Positions 8,152 through 16,016 of a DNA stretch of 64,000 nt are shown piece by piece. How positions within the stretch are numbered: position 1 is the first letter of the stretch; each line of letters begins with the position of its first letter. A program made the translations under genes and the position numbers. Source of the DNA: an uncultured Prevotellaceae bacterium (GTDB taxonomy: Bacteria; Bacteroidota; Bacteroidia; Bacteroidales; Bacteroidaceae); assembly GCA_902774815.1 (NCBI GenBank), contig CACYJV010000011.1, positions 124,001 through 188,000 on the forward strand, read 5' to 3'. Below the pieces are notes generated by a model. That model ran no database searches. It saw only the letters and a program-made list of their open reading frames with translations, and had not been told where the DNA came from.

Positions 8152-8952
8152 TTAATAGTCGTCATCGTCGTCGCTGACTTCAGCTGCATCGAGGCTCAGG
8201 TCTTCAGGATCAGTCTCGAAGGTGGTACGATAGCTTTCCTCCGTGAGCTTGTCCTCATCGAAGTCGTCGTCGTCATCGTCCTCATAGGAGTCCTTCTTCT
8301 CGTCGAGTTCTTCCTCTTCATCGTATTCCTTTTCCTCGCCAGGCTCCTCGTCGAAGCGCAGCTTAGGACGCTCCACGATAGGCTTTGTCTTTGCAAAGAT
8401 GGCTTCCACCCACAGGCCTTTGGCAATCTCCAGGACCTCAAATCCGTCGTTCACCTTCTTCTCGTAGAGTCCACCAGCCTTGTGGAGTCGGTCTTTGGGA
8501 AGGGTAGTGGTGCTGATGTCGAAACCGCTTTCGATGATGTCCTTGATGCTTTGCGAGAGCGAATCCCAACCGCCGCCGAAGTTACGGTCAATGACTTCCA
8601 GCAGTTTGGAAGCCGAAATGTGGCGTATGTTTTCGTAAGTGAGGTCGGTCACGCGCAAAATGGGGCGTTTCTTGATGGCTTTCTTGATTTTTGTGCCGTC
8701 GTCGAGTTTCAGGCTTCCTACCTTAAATCCTCTTGCTTCGTATTTTTTGATGACCTCGGGCTTGTCGACTTTCACGTCTTCGACCTCGAAGGCGCTCTTG
8801 ATGATGTCGATGTAGTGGCGCATGTTCTCCTTCAAGTCGGCATCCTTTTCGCCAGCCTCCAGCATGCGGAAGATGTCGTTTTCGTTTACTTCCCACACGT
8901 TGCCCTTGGTGAGTGTCTTTAGGGTAAATGTTTTCTTAGTCTGTTGTTTCAT
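8152..8952 (-). CDS. Unrecognised protein with long acidic C-terminal tail
   Basis: A 266-residue soluble protein without signal peptide or membrane segment. The first 180 residues are mixed-charge and Lys-rich and look folded (motifs GNVWEVNENDIFRML, RGFKVGSLKLDDG, GGGWDSLSQSIKDI). From about residue 195 the chain becomes almost purely Glu/Asp with runs such as DDDDDDFDEDK and ends in DDDDDY. I do not recognise the family. A basic-to-neutral head with a polyacidic tail is seen in nucleic-acid mimics, histone-type chaperones and RNA polymerase delta-like proteins, but nothing here proves such a role. It has its own promoter and terminator, and its divergent neighbour is rarA. Confidence 0.7.
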   Translation of the reverse strand: MKQQTKKTFTLKTLTKGNVWEVNENDIFRMLEAGEKDADLKENMRHYIDIIKSAFEVEDVKVDKPEVIKKYEARGFKVGSLKLDDGTKIKKAIKKRPILRVTDLTYENIRHISASKLLEVIDRNFGGGWDSLSQSIKDIIESGFDISTTTLPKDRLHKAGGLYEKKVNDGFEVLEIAKGLWVEAIFAKTKPIVERPKLRFDEEPGEEKEYDEEEELDEKKDSYEDDDDDDFDEDKLTEESYRTTFETDPEDLSLDAAEVSDDDDDY

Positions 8953-8977
8953 AAATATCGCTTTTGCTTTTCTGCTG

Positions 8978-9009
8978 CAAAAATAAGTACTTTAAGCTGA
9001 ATGAGCAAA
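8978..9009 (-). promoter_or_regulatory. Promoter of the acidic-tail protein gene (-33 and -7)
   Basis: On the minus strand TTTG (9006-9009) is followed after 20 bases by TATTTTTG (8978-8985), matching the Bacteroidetes consensus. The ATG lies 25 bases downstream. Confidence 0.65.
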
Positions 9010-9024
9010 CTTTTAGGAGTTTTT

Positions 9025-9056
9025 TTTGTGTTTCATGGCAATTTTTCGTAACTTTG
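9025..9056 (+). promoter_or_regulatory. Distal promoter upstream of rarA
   Basis: TTTG (9025-9028), a 20-base spacer and TAACTTTG (9049-9056) match the -33/-7 consensus. It would give a leader of about 90 bases for rarA. Confidence 0.55.
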
Positions 9057-9110
9057 ACTTGCGTCGAATTTACTTTCGTTCGGAAATGAAAAAGAAAATT
9101 GGGTTTTCTT

Positions 9111-9141
9111 TTTGCATTTCGCTTACTTATTCGTAACTTTG
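9111..9141 (+). promoter_or_regulatory. Proximal promoter of rarA
   Basis: TTTG (9111-9114), a 19-base spacer and TAACTTTG (9134-9141). The -7 element ends 10 bases before the ATG, so the transcript would have a leader of only a few bases. Confidence 0.65.
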
Positions 9142-9151
9142 CCAAAAGAAT

Positions 9152-10432
9152 ATGAGTGAACCATTAGCTGAACGTATGCGCCCGCGGTCGCTTGACGAAT
9201 ATGTCGGTCAGCAGCATTTGGTGGGCGAAGGTGCCGTCTTGCGGAAGATGATTGACGCAGGGCGCATCTCGTCGTTTATCCTTTGGGGACCTCCCGGAGT
9301 GGGCAAGACCACGCTGGCGCAGATCATCGCCAACCGCCTGCAGACGCCTTTCTACACGCTTTCGGCAGTGACAAGCGGCGTGAAGGACGTGCGCGATGTC
9401 ATCGAGCGGGCCAAGTCGGGGCGGTTCTTCAATTCGGCATCGCCCATCCTGTTCATTGACGAGATACACCGCTTCTCGAAATCGCAGCAGGACTCGCTGC
9501 TTGGTGCCGTCGAGCGTGGCATCGTCACGTTGATAGGAGCCACGACGGAGAATCCCTCGTTCGAGGTCATCCGCCCGTTGCTGTCGCGTTGTCAGCTCTA
9601 CGTGCTCAAGCCTTTGGAGAAGGACGACCTGCTGGCGCTCCTGCATCGTGCCATCACGACGGATGTTGAACTCTCACAGCGCGAGATTGAATTGCAACAG
9701 ACGGGTGCCATGCTGCGCTATAGCGGTGGCGATGCACGCAAGCTGCTGAACATCCTGGAGTTGGTGGTCGAGTCGGAATCGAGCAAGAAGGTGGTCATCA
9801 GCGACGAACTTGTGGAAGCACGCCTTCAGCAGAATCCGTTGGCTTACGACAAGGATGGCGAGATGCACTACGACATCATCTCAGCGTTCATCAAATCCAT
9901 TCGTGGCAGCGATCCCGATGCCGCTCTCTATTGGATGGCTCGCATGATTGAAGGTGGCGAAGACCCTGAGTTCATCGCCCGCCGGCTCATCATCAGCGCA
10001 TCCGAGGACATCGGACTGGCTAATCCGAATGCGTTGCTGCTGGCCAATGCCGCCTTCGATGCCGTCATGAAGATAGGATGGCCCGAGGGGCGCATCCCGT
10101 TGGCCGAGGCAGCCGTCTATCTGGCCACGTCGCCCAAGAGCAACTCTGCCTATATGGGCATAGCCAACGCGCTGTCGGAGGTGAAGAAGAGTGGCAACCT
10201 GCCGGTGCCCCTGCATCTGCGCAACGCTCCCACGTCGCTCATGAAGGAACTCGGCTACAGCGATGGCTATCGCTATGCGCACGACTTCCCGGGCAATTTC
10301 GTTGAGCAGCAGTATTTGCCCGACCAACTCGTGGATGCGCGCTTCTGGCATGCCCAGCATTCGCCGTCGGAGGAGAAACTCTATCAGAACATGCTCCGCA
10401 ACTGGGGCGACCGGTTCAAGGACGAGGGGTAG
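9152..10432 (+). CDS. rarA: Replication-associated recombination protein A (RarA/MgsA) AAA+ ATPase
   Basis: A 426-residue cytoplasmic AAA+ ATPase related to clamp-loader subunits, acting at stalled replication forks. The N-terminal RPRSLDEYVGQ motif is typical. Walker A GPPGVGKT is at residues 46-53, Walker B FIDEIHRF is at 101-108, and sensor-1 GATTENPSF follows. The C-terminal MgsA helical domain contains the conserved AKSIRGSDPDAALYW-like, ASEDIGLANP and YLATSPKSNSAY segments. Length is normal for the family. Two tandem promoters precede it, the nearer one almost touching the start codon. The next gene lies 125 bases downstream, so it is probably transcribed alone. Confidence 0.95.
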   Translation: MSEPLAERMRPRSLDEYVGQQHLVGEGAVLRKMIDAGRISSFILWGPPGVGKTTLAQIIANRLQTPFYTLSAVTSGVKDVRDVIERAKSGRFFNSASPILFIDEIHRFSKSQQDSLLGAVERGIVTLIGATTENPSFEVIRPLLSRCQLYVLKPLEKDDLLALLHRAITTDVELSQREIELQQTGAMLRYSGGDARKLLNILELVVESESSKKVVISDELVEARLQQNPLAYDKDGEMHYDIISAFIKSIRGSDPDAALYWMARMIEGGEDPEFIARRLIISASEDIGLANPNALLLANAAFDAVMKIGWPEGRIPLAEAAVYLATSPKSNSAYMGIANALSEVKKSGNLPVPLHLRNAPTSLMKELGYSDGYRYAHDFPGNFVEQQYLPDQLVDARFWHAQHSPSEEKLYQNMLRNWGDRFKDEG

Positions 10433-10557
10433 AGGCTCTTCCTTTGGAGGTGCGCGTGTACGGAGTTATGAGAAATGAAGATGATAATTGATAATAATGT
10501 ACGCGATGCATCGAATCAGATAAACATAGAAGCTAAAAGAAGAATAAACATTTGAAA

Positions 10558-11517
10558 ATGATGAAAATTGTAGAACTTGATGGCTATGCAGCCAACCCAG
10601 GCGACCTGTCGTGGGAGCCGCTGAAATCTTTGGGTGAACTAATCGTCTACGACCGTACACCTGCCGACCAGGTGGTGGAGCGTGCTAAAGATGCCGACGC
10701 AATACTGATCAACAAAATACAAATCACAGAGGAAGTGCTCGCCCAGCTGCCCCGCCTGAAGTATATCGGCGTGCTGGCCACGGGCTATAATGTCGTGGAC
10801 ATCGATGCCGCCAACCGGCATGGGGTGGTGGTGACCAACATCCCTTCGTATAGTACCGACAGCGTGGCGCAGATGACTTTTTCGTTGCTGCTGACGATGG
10901 CTTTCCGCCCTGAACACTATGCCCGGCAGAACCGCGAAGGCCGTTGGAGCCGCAATCCCGACTTCTGCTACTGGGACACACCCCTGATTGAGCTTTCTGG
11001 CAAGACCATCGGTATCGTCGGCCTTGGCAATATCGGAATGAAAGTGGCAACGATAGCCCGCCAGTTCGGTATGGACGTGTTTGCGCTGACCAGCAAGAAC
11101 TCGGCAGATCTGCCCGAAGGCATCCAGAAGACCACCATCGACGGTCTGTTGGCCGTGAGCGACGTCATCACGCTTCATTGCCCGCTTACGGAGCAGACAC
11201 ACCACCTCATCGATGCCGAAGCATTGGCCAAGATGAAGGAGGGAAGTCTGCTGATCAATACGGGACGTGGACCTCTGGTCGACGAAGAGGCTGTTGCCCA
11301 GGCATTGGCTTCAGGGCACCTTGCCGGTTATGGTGCCGACGTGATGGAAAACGAACCTCCACGTGCCGACAATCCGCTGCTGCGCGAACCTCATGCCTAC
11401 ATCACTCCTCACATCGCTTGGGCCACGAAAGAGGCTCGCCAGCGCCTCATGGACATAGCCGTCGACAATCTGCGTGCCTTTGTTGAAGGTCGCCGCCTGA
11501 ATGTCGTGTCGGCATAG
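10558..11517 (+). CDS. D-2-hydroxyacid dehydrogenase (glycerate dehydrogenase-like)
   Basis: A protein of about 319 residues of the D-isomer-specific 2-hydroxyacid dehydrogenase family. The start is taken at ATG 10558; ATG 10561 is equally possible, and the TTG six bases before 10561 is in frame but weaker. The substrate domain contains VLATGYNVVDIDAA. The NAD-binding Rossmann fold carries GLGNIG. The catalytic Arg is in NTGRGPLVDE, Glu in ENEPP and His in TPHIAWAT. The MKIVELDGYAANPGDLSW opening matches Bacteroidetes enzymes usually named glycerate dehydrogenase (hydroxypyruvate to D-glycerate), but lactate or other 2-oxo acids remain possible. The TRIC-family gene follows after 90 bases. 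Confidence 0.9.
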   Translation: MMKIVELDGYAANPGDLSWEPLKSLGELIVYDRTPADQVVERAKDADAILINKIQITEEVLAQLPRLKYIGVLATGYNVVDIDAANRHGVVVTNIPSYSTDSVAQMTFSLLLTMAFRPEHYARQNREGRWSRNPDFCYWDTPLIELSGKTIGIVGLGNIGMKVATIARQFGMDVFALTSKNSADLPEGIQKTTIDGLLAVSDVITLHCPLTEQTHHLIDAEALAKMKEGSLLINTGRGPLVDEEAVAQALASGHLAGYGADVMENEPPRADNPLLREPHAYITPHIAWATKEARQRLMDIAVDNLRAFVEGRRLNVVSA

Positions 11518-11607
11518 TTGAATTCGTGAGTACGAGGGCGCGGAGGTGCGAGAATTGAAACATCCGAAACTTTAACAAATAGCTTCGAAAATAAATCGGA
11601 AAATCTT

Positions 11608-12240
11608 ATGGAATACGATCCCGAAGTGATGCAGACCGTTATGCAGATCATCGAGTTTCTGGGCACGTTTGCTTTCGCCATCTCTGGAATCCGTCATGCT
11701 GCCGCCTGCCAGTTCGACTGGTTTGGCGGATTTGTCTGTGGTGTGTGCGTGGCCATCGGTGGCGGTACGCTGCGTGATGTCATGCTTGGCGTGACACCCT
11801 TCTGGATGACGTCGCCTTTCTACATCATCTGCACCCTGCTGGCCCAAGTCTTTGTGCTGCTCTTTGCCCATTCGCTGAAGCGACTCGACAACGCCTGGTT
11901 TGTGTTCGACACGCTGGGCTTGGCCCTGTTCACCATTGCCGGACTGCAGAAGACGGTTGACTGTGGGCATCCCATGTGGGTAGCCATCCTGATGGGTTGC
12001 ATCACGGGTAGTGCGGGAGGCGTCATCCGCGACATATTCCTCAACCGCATGCCTCTGATTTTTCGGAAAGAAATCTACGCCATGGCCAGCATTTTCGGTG
12101 GAATGCTCTACTGGTTGCTGCTCGAGTTGCAGGTGAACGTGGGCGTGGCTTCGGCCGCGACGTTTATCTTCATCTGCCTGACGCGTGCCATAGCCATGAA
12201 GTACCACATTTCGCTGCCGAAACTGCGCGATATTGAGTAA
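11608..12240 (+). CDS. UPF0126/TRIC-family cation channel protein
   Basis: A 210-residue integral membrane protein with about seven hydrophobic segments. Two glycine-rich repeats, GGGTLRDV and GSAGGVIRD, are the signature of the duplicated UPF0126 (TRIC) fold. Prokaryotic homologues form trimeric monovalent-cation channels. The physiological role in bacteria is not settled. Its stop codon is eight bases from the stop of rlmH on the opposite strand, so the two genes converge without room for a terminator. Confidence 0.9.
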   Translation: MEYDPEVMQTVMQIIEFLGTFAFAISGIRHAAACQFDWFGGFVCGVCVAIGGGTLRDVMLGVTPFWMTSPFYIICTLLAQVFVLLFAHSLKRLDNAWFVFDTLGLALFTIAGLQKTVDCGHPMWVAILMGCITGSAGGVIRDIFLNRMPLIFRKEIYAMASIFGGMLYWLLLELQVNVGVASAATFIFICLTRAIAMKYHISLPKLRDIE

Positions 12241-12248
12241 ATTGATGC

Positions 12249-12719
12249 TTATTCGTGGTGATAGGGTTCGCCCTTGATGATGGTGCAGGCGCGATAGATC
12301 TGCTCCGTGAAGACGAGGCGAATCATCTGGTGGGAGAACGTCATGCGCGAGAGCGAAAGCATCTCGTTGGCCCGTTGGTAGACAGCCTGTGAGAAACCGT
12401 AAGGACCGCCAACGACAAACACCAATCGGCGCACACTCTGCTGCTTGCGTTCGAGCCATTGCGCCAGTTCTATGCTGCGCATCTGCTGGCCGCGCTCGTC
12501 GAGCAGGACAACGGTGTCGGTTGGTTGTATTTTTTGCAGGATGAGTTCTCCTTCACGTTCCTTTTGTTGAAGTTCAGTTAGCGACTTTGTGTTTTTCAGT
12601 TCCGGAATCACAGTCGTGGCGAAAGGCATGTAGTGCCCTATGCGTGACACATAGTCGTCGATGGCTGCCACGAAATGCTTGTTGACAGTCTTTCCCACAA
12701 GAATGAGTTCGGTCTTCAT
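12249..12719 (-). CDS. rlmH: 23S rRNA (pseudouridine1915-N3)-methyltransferase RlmH
   Basis: A 156-residue SPOUT-class methyltransferase that uses S-adenosylmethionine to methylate pseudouridine 1915 in helix 69 of 23S rRNA. The knotted SAM site is visible as FVVGGPYGFS (about residues 101-110), preceded by LLDERGQQMRS and followed by LSLSRMTFSHQMIRLVFTEQIYRA, with the usual YHHE C terminus. Length is typical. It is 21 bases downstream of the DUF4491 gene and probably cotranscribed with it. Confidence 0.95.
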   Translation of the reverse strand: MKTELILVGKTVNKHFVAAIDDYVSRIGHYMPFATTVIPELKNTKSLTELQQKEREGELILQKIQPTDTVVLLDERGQQMRSIELAQWLERKQQSVRRLVFVVGGPYGFSQAVYQRANEMLSLSRMTFSHQMIRLVFTEQIYRACTIIKGEPYHHE

Positions 12720-12740
12720 AATTGGTTTGTAATCTTTTAG

Positions 12741-13127
12741 TTACGCTTCGCAGTTGGAGTCTTCCTCTATGGCATATCTGCTCTTTCCATGGTGGACGGG
12801 GCAGAGAGTCTCGTTCTTGTCGATGGGTGAATACTCGTGCTTGCGCTTGGGATTCATCGGAAACCATCCCTTCTCAACACGCTTCTTCTGCGAGAACAAT
12901 TCGCCAATCGACCACAGCAACGATGCCCCTATAACGCCAATGATGGCCGAGATGAACACGTCGGCCACAAAGAAAGCGCCGATGATGCTCACGAGACCGA
13001 GCAGCAGGAACACCCACCAATAGCGAGTGCCCGTCTGGTATTCTACTTTGATGACCAGCGGGTGGAACAATCCTATGACGAGAAATGTGCAAATGGCGAT
13101 GGCAACGCCCGAGAAATAGATTTGCAT
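12741..13127 (-). CDS. DUF4491 membrane protein
   Basis: A 128-residue protein starting at ATG 13127 (MQIYFSG); the longer frame to 13166 adds an implausible Asn/Thr-rich leader. Three or four hydrophobic segments span residues 5-90: an FSGVAIAICTFLVIG helix, a WWVFLLLGLVSIIGAFF helix and a FISAIIGVIGASLLWS helix. A basic cytosolic tail follows, with the conserved GWFPMNPKR motif. The family is almost confined to Bacteroidales and has no known function. Confidence 0.85.
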   Translation of the reverse strand: MQIYFSGVAIAICTFLVIGLFHPLVIKVEYQTGTRYWWVFLLLGLVSIIGAFFVADVFISAIIGVIGASLLWSIGELFSQKKRVEKGWFPMNPKRKHEYSPIDKNETLCPVHHGKSRYAIEEDSNCEA

Positions 13128-13155
13128 AGCAGCGTTTATTTGGTTTGTTGGGTTG

Positions 13156-13163
13156 CAAAGGTA
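13156..13163 (-). promoter_or_regulatory. -7 element TACCTTTG for DUF4491-rlmH
   Basis: TACCTTTG on the minus strand, 28 bases before the ATG at 13127. Confidence 0.55.
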
Positions 13164-13164
13164 C

Positions 13165-13200
13165 AAAAAAGATGAAAGATGAGAGATGAAAGATAAAAGT
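13165..13200. repeat. Short GATGAAA/GATGAGA satellite
   Basis: Several imperfect copies of a 7-8 base unit (AGATGAA, AGATGAG, AGATAAA) lie between the divergent promoters of the DUF4491 gene and the phosphomutase gene. Confidence 0.5.
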
Positions 13201-13259
13201 TTTTTTACCTAAGGCGATAAAAAACGATAAAAAGATGCTCGAATATGAAAAAATATAAC

Positions 13260-13267
13260 TATCTTTG
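13260..13267 (+). promoter_or_regulatory. -7 element TATCTTTG for the phosphomutase gene
   Basis: TATCTTTG matches TAnnTTTG, 42 bases upstream of the ATG at 13310. No TTTG is found at the -33 spacing. Confidence 0.6.
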
Positions 13268-13309
13268 CAAAATGAGTATAACTATAAACAATCATTAATT
13301 TTTACCCAT

Positions 13310-15056
13310 ATGGAAAACAATGCTGCACTTATAGCCCAGTGCGAAGAAAGGGCTAAGCAATGGCTGTCTCCTGCTTTTGACGAAGAGACGCGTAAGGCTG
13401 TAGAGGCAATGCTACAGAATGAGGACAAGACCGAACTCATCGATGCTTTCTATCGCGACCTGGAATTTGGTACAGGTGGCTTGCGCGGTATCATGGGCGC
13501 AGGTACGAACCGCATGAACATCTACATCGTGGGTATGGCTACTCAGGGATTTGCCAACTACATCCTGAAGGCCTTCCCAGGACGTACTGACCTGAGCGTC
13601 GTTGTTGGTCACGACTGCCGCAACAACGGTCGACTCTTTGCTGAGACCGTTGCCAACATCTTCTCGGCTAACGGCATCAAGGTTTACCTCTTCGAAAGTC
13701 TCCGCCCGACTCCTGAAATCAGCTATGCCATCCGTCATCTCGGCTGCCAGGCTGGTGTGAACGTCACTGCTTCGCACAATCCGAAGGAGTACAACGGCTA
13801 CAAGGCATACTGGGACGATGGTGCTCAGGTGCTGGCTCCCCATGACAAGGGTATCATCGACGAAGTGAACAAGGTGACGATTGCCGACGTGAAGTTCGAA
13901 GGCAACAAGGAGCTCATCGACATCATCGGAGGCGAAATGGACTGGGACTACCTGCAGGCTGTGAAGGAAGCTATGGTCGATCAGGATGTCATCCTGCGTC
14001 AGAAAGACCTGAACATCGTCTATAGCCCCATGCACGGAACTGGTCGCGTCATTATTCCTGAGGCTCTGCGCTCGGGGATTCCAGAACATCCACGTGGTGC
14101 CTGAGCAGATGGTCATCGACGGCAACTTCCCGACGGTTGTCAGCCCGAACCCCGAGAATGCCGAGGCTATGACGCTGGGCATGAAGCTCGGAACACGCCT
14201 GAATGCCGACCTCGTGATTGCAAGTGACCCCGACGCCGACCGCCTGGCCATCGTCTGCCGCAACGCTAAGGGCGAGTGGGAAATCATCAATGGTAACCAG
14301 ACCTGCATGATGTTCTGCTGGTACATCATCGCCAACAAGAAGAAACTCGGCCAGCTGAAGGGCAACGAATTCCTGGTGAAGACCATCGTGACGACCGAGG
14401 TGATCCGCAAGATTGCCGAGAAGAACGATGTGGAGCTGCGCGACTGCTACACGGGCTTCAAGTGGATTGCCAATGAAATCCGCAAGTCTGAAGGCGTGAA
14501 GAAGTACATCGGCGGTGGCGAAGAGTCATTCGGATTCCTGCCGTTCGATAAGGTTCGCGATAAGGACTCCCCAGCATCTATCTGCTTAATCTGTGAGATT
14601 GCTGCCTGGGCAAAGGACAACGGCAAGACGCTCTATGACCTGCTGATGGACATTTACGTGGAGTATGGCTTCTCGTATGAGCACACGATCAACGTGGTAC
14701 GCCCCGGAAAGAGCGGTGCCGACGAGATCAAGCAGATGATGGTTGACTTCCGCAAGAACCCGCCAACGGAGCTCGGAGGCTCAGAGATTGCCTTCACACG
14801 CGACTTCCAGAGCCTTGAGCAGACCAACGCCGACGGCTCGGTGGTGAAGCTCGACATGCCCGACACGTCGAACGTGCTTCAATGGTTCTGCACCGACGGC
14901 ACGAAGGTCAGCGTGCGTCCTTCGGGCACGGAGCCGAAGATCAAGTTCTACGTTGAGGTGAAAGATCCGACAATGCGTTGCGCCGGTTGCTACGAGCGTT
15001 GCCTTGCCGGTGCCAAGGAGAAGGTCGAGGCCATCAAGCAGAGCTTAGGCCTCTAA
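13310..15056 (+). pseudogene. Phosphoglucomutase/phosphomannomutase, interrupted by a frameshift
   Basis: The two reading frames together encode a phosphohexomutase of about 582 residues. Frame 1 (13310-14104) holds the catalytic serine loop TASHNPKEYNGYK. Frame 2 (continuing to 15056) holds the metal loop DPDADR, the sugar-binding GGGEESFGF and the phosphate-binding RPSGTEPKIKFY. The frames switch at 14072-14076. There, TCGG stands where homologues lead one to expect codons for Ser-Trp before GFQNI, so loss of two bases (TG or GT) explains the break. Everything on both sides is well conserved in codon use and sequence, so this is either a recent mutation or an assembly error. An intact enzyme would interconvert hexose 1- and 6-phosphates for glycogen and surface polysaccharides. 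Confidence 0.88.
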
Positions 15057-15108
15057 GCGCTCTCTCAAAACCCATTGAGAACTTGACTCAAAAGGGGAAA
15101 ACAAAAAG

Positions 15109-15147
15109 AAATCCTCCATGCAACTCAATGCGTGGAGGATTTTTTTG
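15109..15147. terminator. Bidirectional terminator between the phosphomutase and PqqD-like genes
   Basis: Perfect 9-bp stem AATCCTCCA / TGGAGGATT (15109-15117 and 15133-15141) followed by TTTTTT. On the other strand it is followed by a T-rich stretch, so it can serve both converging genes. Confidence 0.85.
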
Positions 15148-15162
15148 ATAGCTTTAGCTGTC

Positions 15163-15435
15163 CTAAAGCTCAACGATACCTGCCTCTACCCATTGGCCGG
15201 CAAGTGTTGTTGCATCTTTCAGGGCCACTTCGTACTCTACCTCATATTGCTCGGTGAGCAACTGTGCCAGTTCGTCAGCCGTGAACGACTCCATCTGTTG
15301 TACTTTTTTCCAGAGGTAGGCTGAACTTTCGTTCATGCTGATGATATTCGAGAAGTCGATATTCTCTTTGCCTTCAGCCACGATGATCTGCTCACCGCAG
15401 ACTTCGCGCAGGTTGAATCCTTTCTTAGCTTTCAT
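15163..15435 (-). CDS. PqqD-like peptide-binding protein (RRE fold)
   Basis: A 90-residue protein with the PqqD pattern: FNLREVCGEQIIVAEG forms the initial beta hairpin, NESSAYLWKKVQ is the conserved helix, and a winged-helix segment with DELAQLLTEQYEV follows. PqqD domains bind leader peptides of ribosomally made, modified peptides and present them to maturation enzymes. It is the last gene of a three-gene minus-strand set with an S26-type peptidase and an HprK-like kinase. No radical SAM enzyme, cyclase or candidate precursor peptide is visible nearby, so the substrate is unknown. Confidence 0.8.
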   Translation of the reverse strand: MKAKKGFNLREVCGEQIIVAEGKENIDFSNIISMNESSAYLWKKVQQMESFTADELAQLLTEQYEVEYEVALKDATTLAGQWVEAGIVEL

Positions 15436-15521
15436 AATTGAATGTTTTATTTTTGTTTGTATTTATTCGATTGCCATGTTTAAGACGTGATGGACCATAC
15501 TGAGTTCATCTTCATGTGCTG

Positions 15522-16016
15522 TTATTCCTTGATGTGGACAGGGAACAACTTCAGCCAAATGCGACGATAGAAAGCCAGCAAATAGCGGCGAATGGGGTAG
15601 AGGTGCATCCACAGCCAGCTGTAGACTCGCCACTTTGTGCCATCTGTCCTGTCGAGTTTGGTGCGGCCTTTGCGGTAGAAGCCAACAACAGAAGCACGAA
15701 TATCGGACAACTGGCAATGCTCATCGCTCAGGTTTCCGTCGCCACGAAGTGTCACTTTCTGCCCGTCAATAGCAACGATACGATGCAGCACGAAATGTCC
15801 TGGGGCAATTTCAGCAAGAACAGGATCACCCGTCTTCACGTTCAAAGGCTTCGTCAAGAGAGCCTTGTCGCGGTTGTCCTCCAAGAAAGGGCGCATGCTG
15901 AATCCCCTTAAACGCAGGGTTACGGTGTGCCCTTCCTCAATCATTTTAACGATTTCGGGTAGCAACACAGCATTGGCAAACTGCACTTCTTTTATCTGGA
16001 GATTGTTTTGTTGCAT
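15522..16016 (-). CDS. S24/S26-family peptidase (SipW-like)
   Basis: A 164-residue serine peptidase-like protein. Ser40 in GFSMRPF is the expected nucleophile. His78 in LHRIV takes the position of the general base, as in the SipW/ER-type signal peptidase branch rather than the Ser-Lys branch, and the following RGDGN matches the family GDxN motif. There is no N-terminal membrane anchor. The C-terminal 40 residues are rich in Trp, Tyr and Arg and could lie on the membrane. The start overlaps the end of the kinase gene by 25 bases, which points to coupled translation. A role as leader or signal protease in the cassette is inferred. Confidence 0.75.
   Translation of the reverse strand: MQQNNLQIKEVQFANAVLLPEIVKMIEEGHTVTLRLRGFSMRPFLEDNRDKALLTKPLNVKTGDPVLAEIAPGHFVLHRIVAIDGQKVTLRGDGNLSDEHCQLSDIRASVVGFYRKGRTKLDRTDGTKWRVYSWLWMHLYPIRRYLLAFYRRIWLKLFPVHIKE

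Noticed and set aside
15463-15717. Possible RiPP precursor frames near the PqqD-like gene, including an 11-residue frame in the 86-base gap
   Set aside because: The longer frame is mostly antisense-phase overlap with the peptidase gene, and the short one (MKMNSVWSITS) is too short to carry a leader and core; neither has a clear start context.
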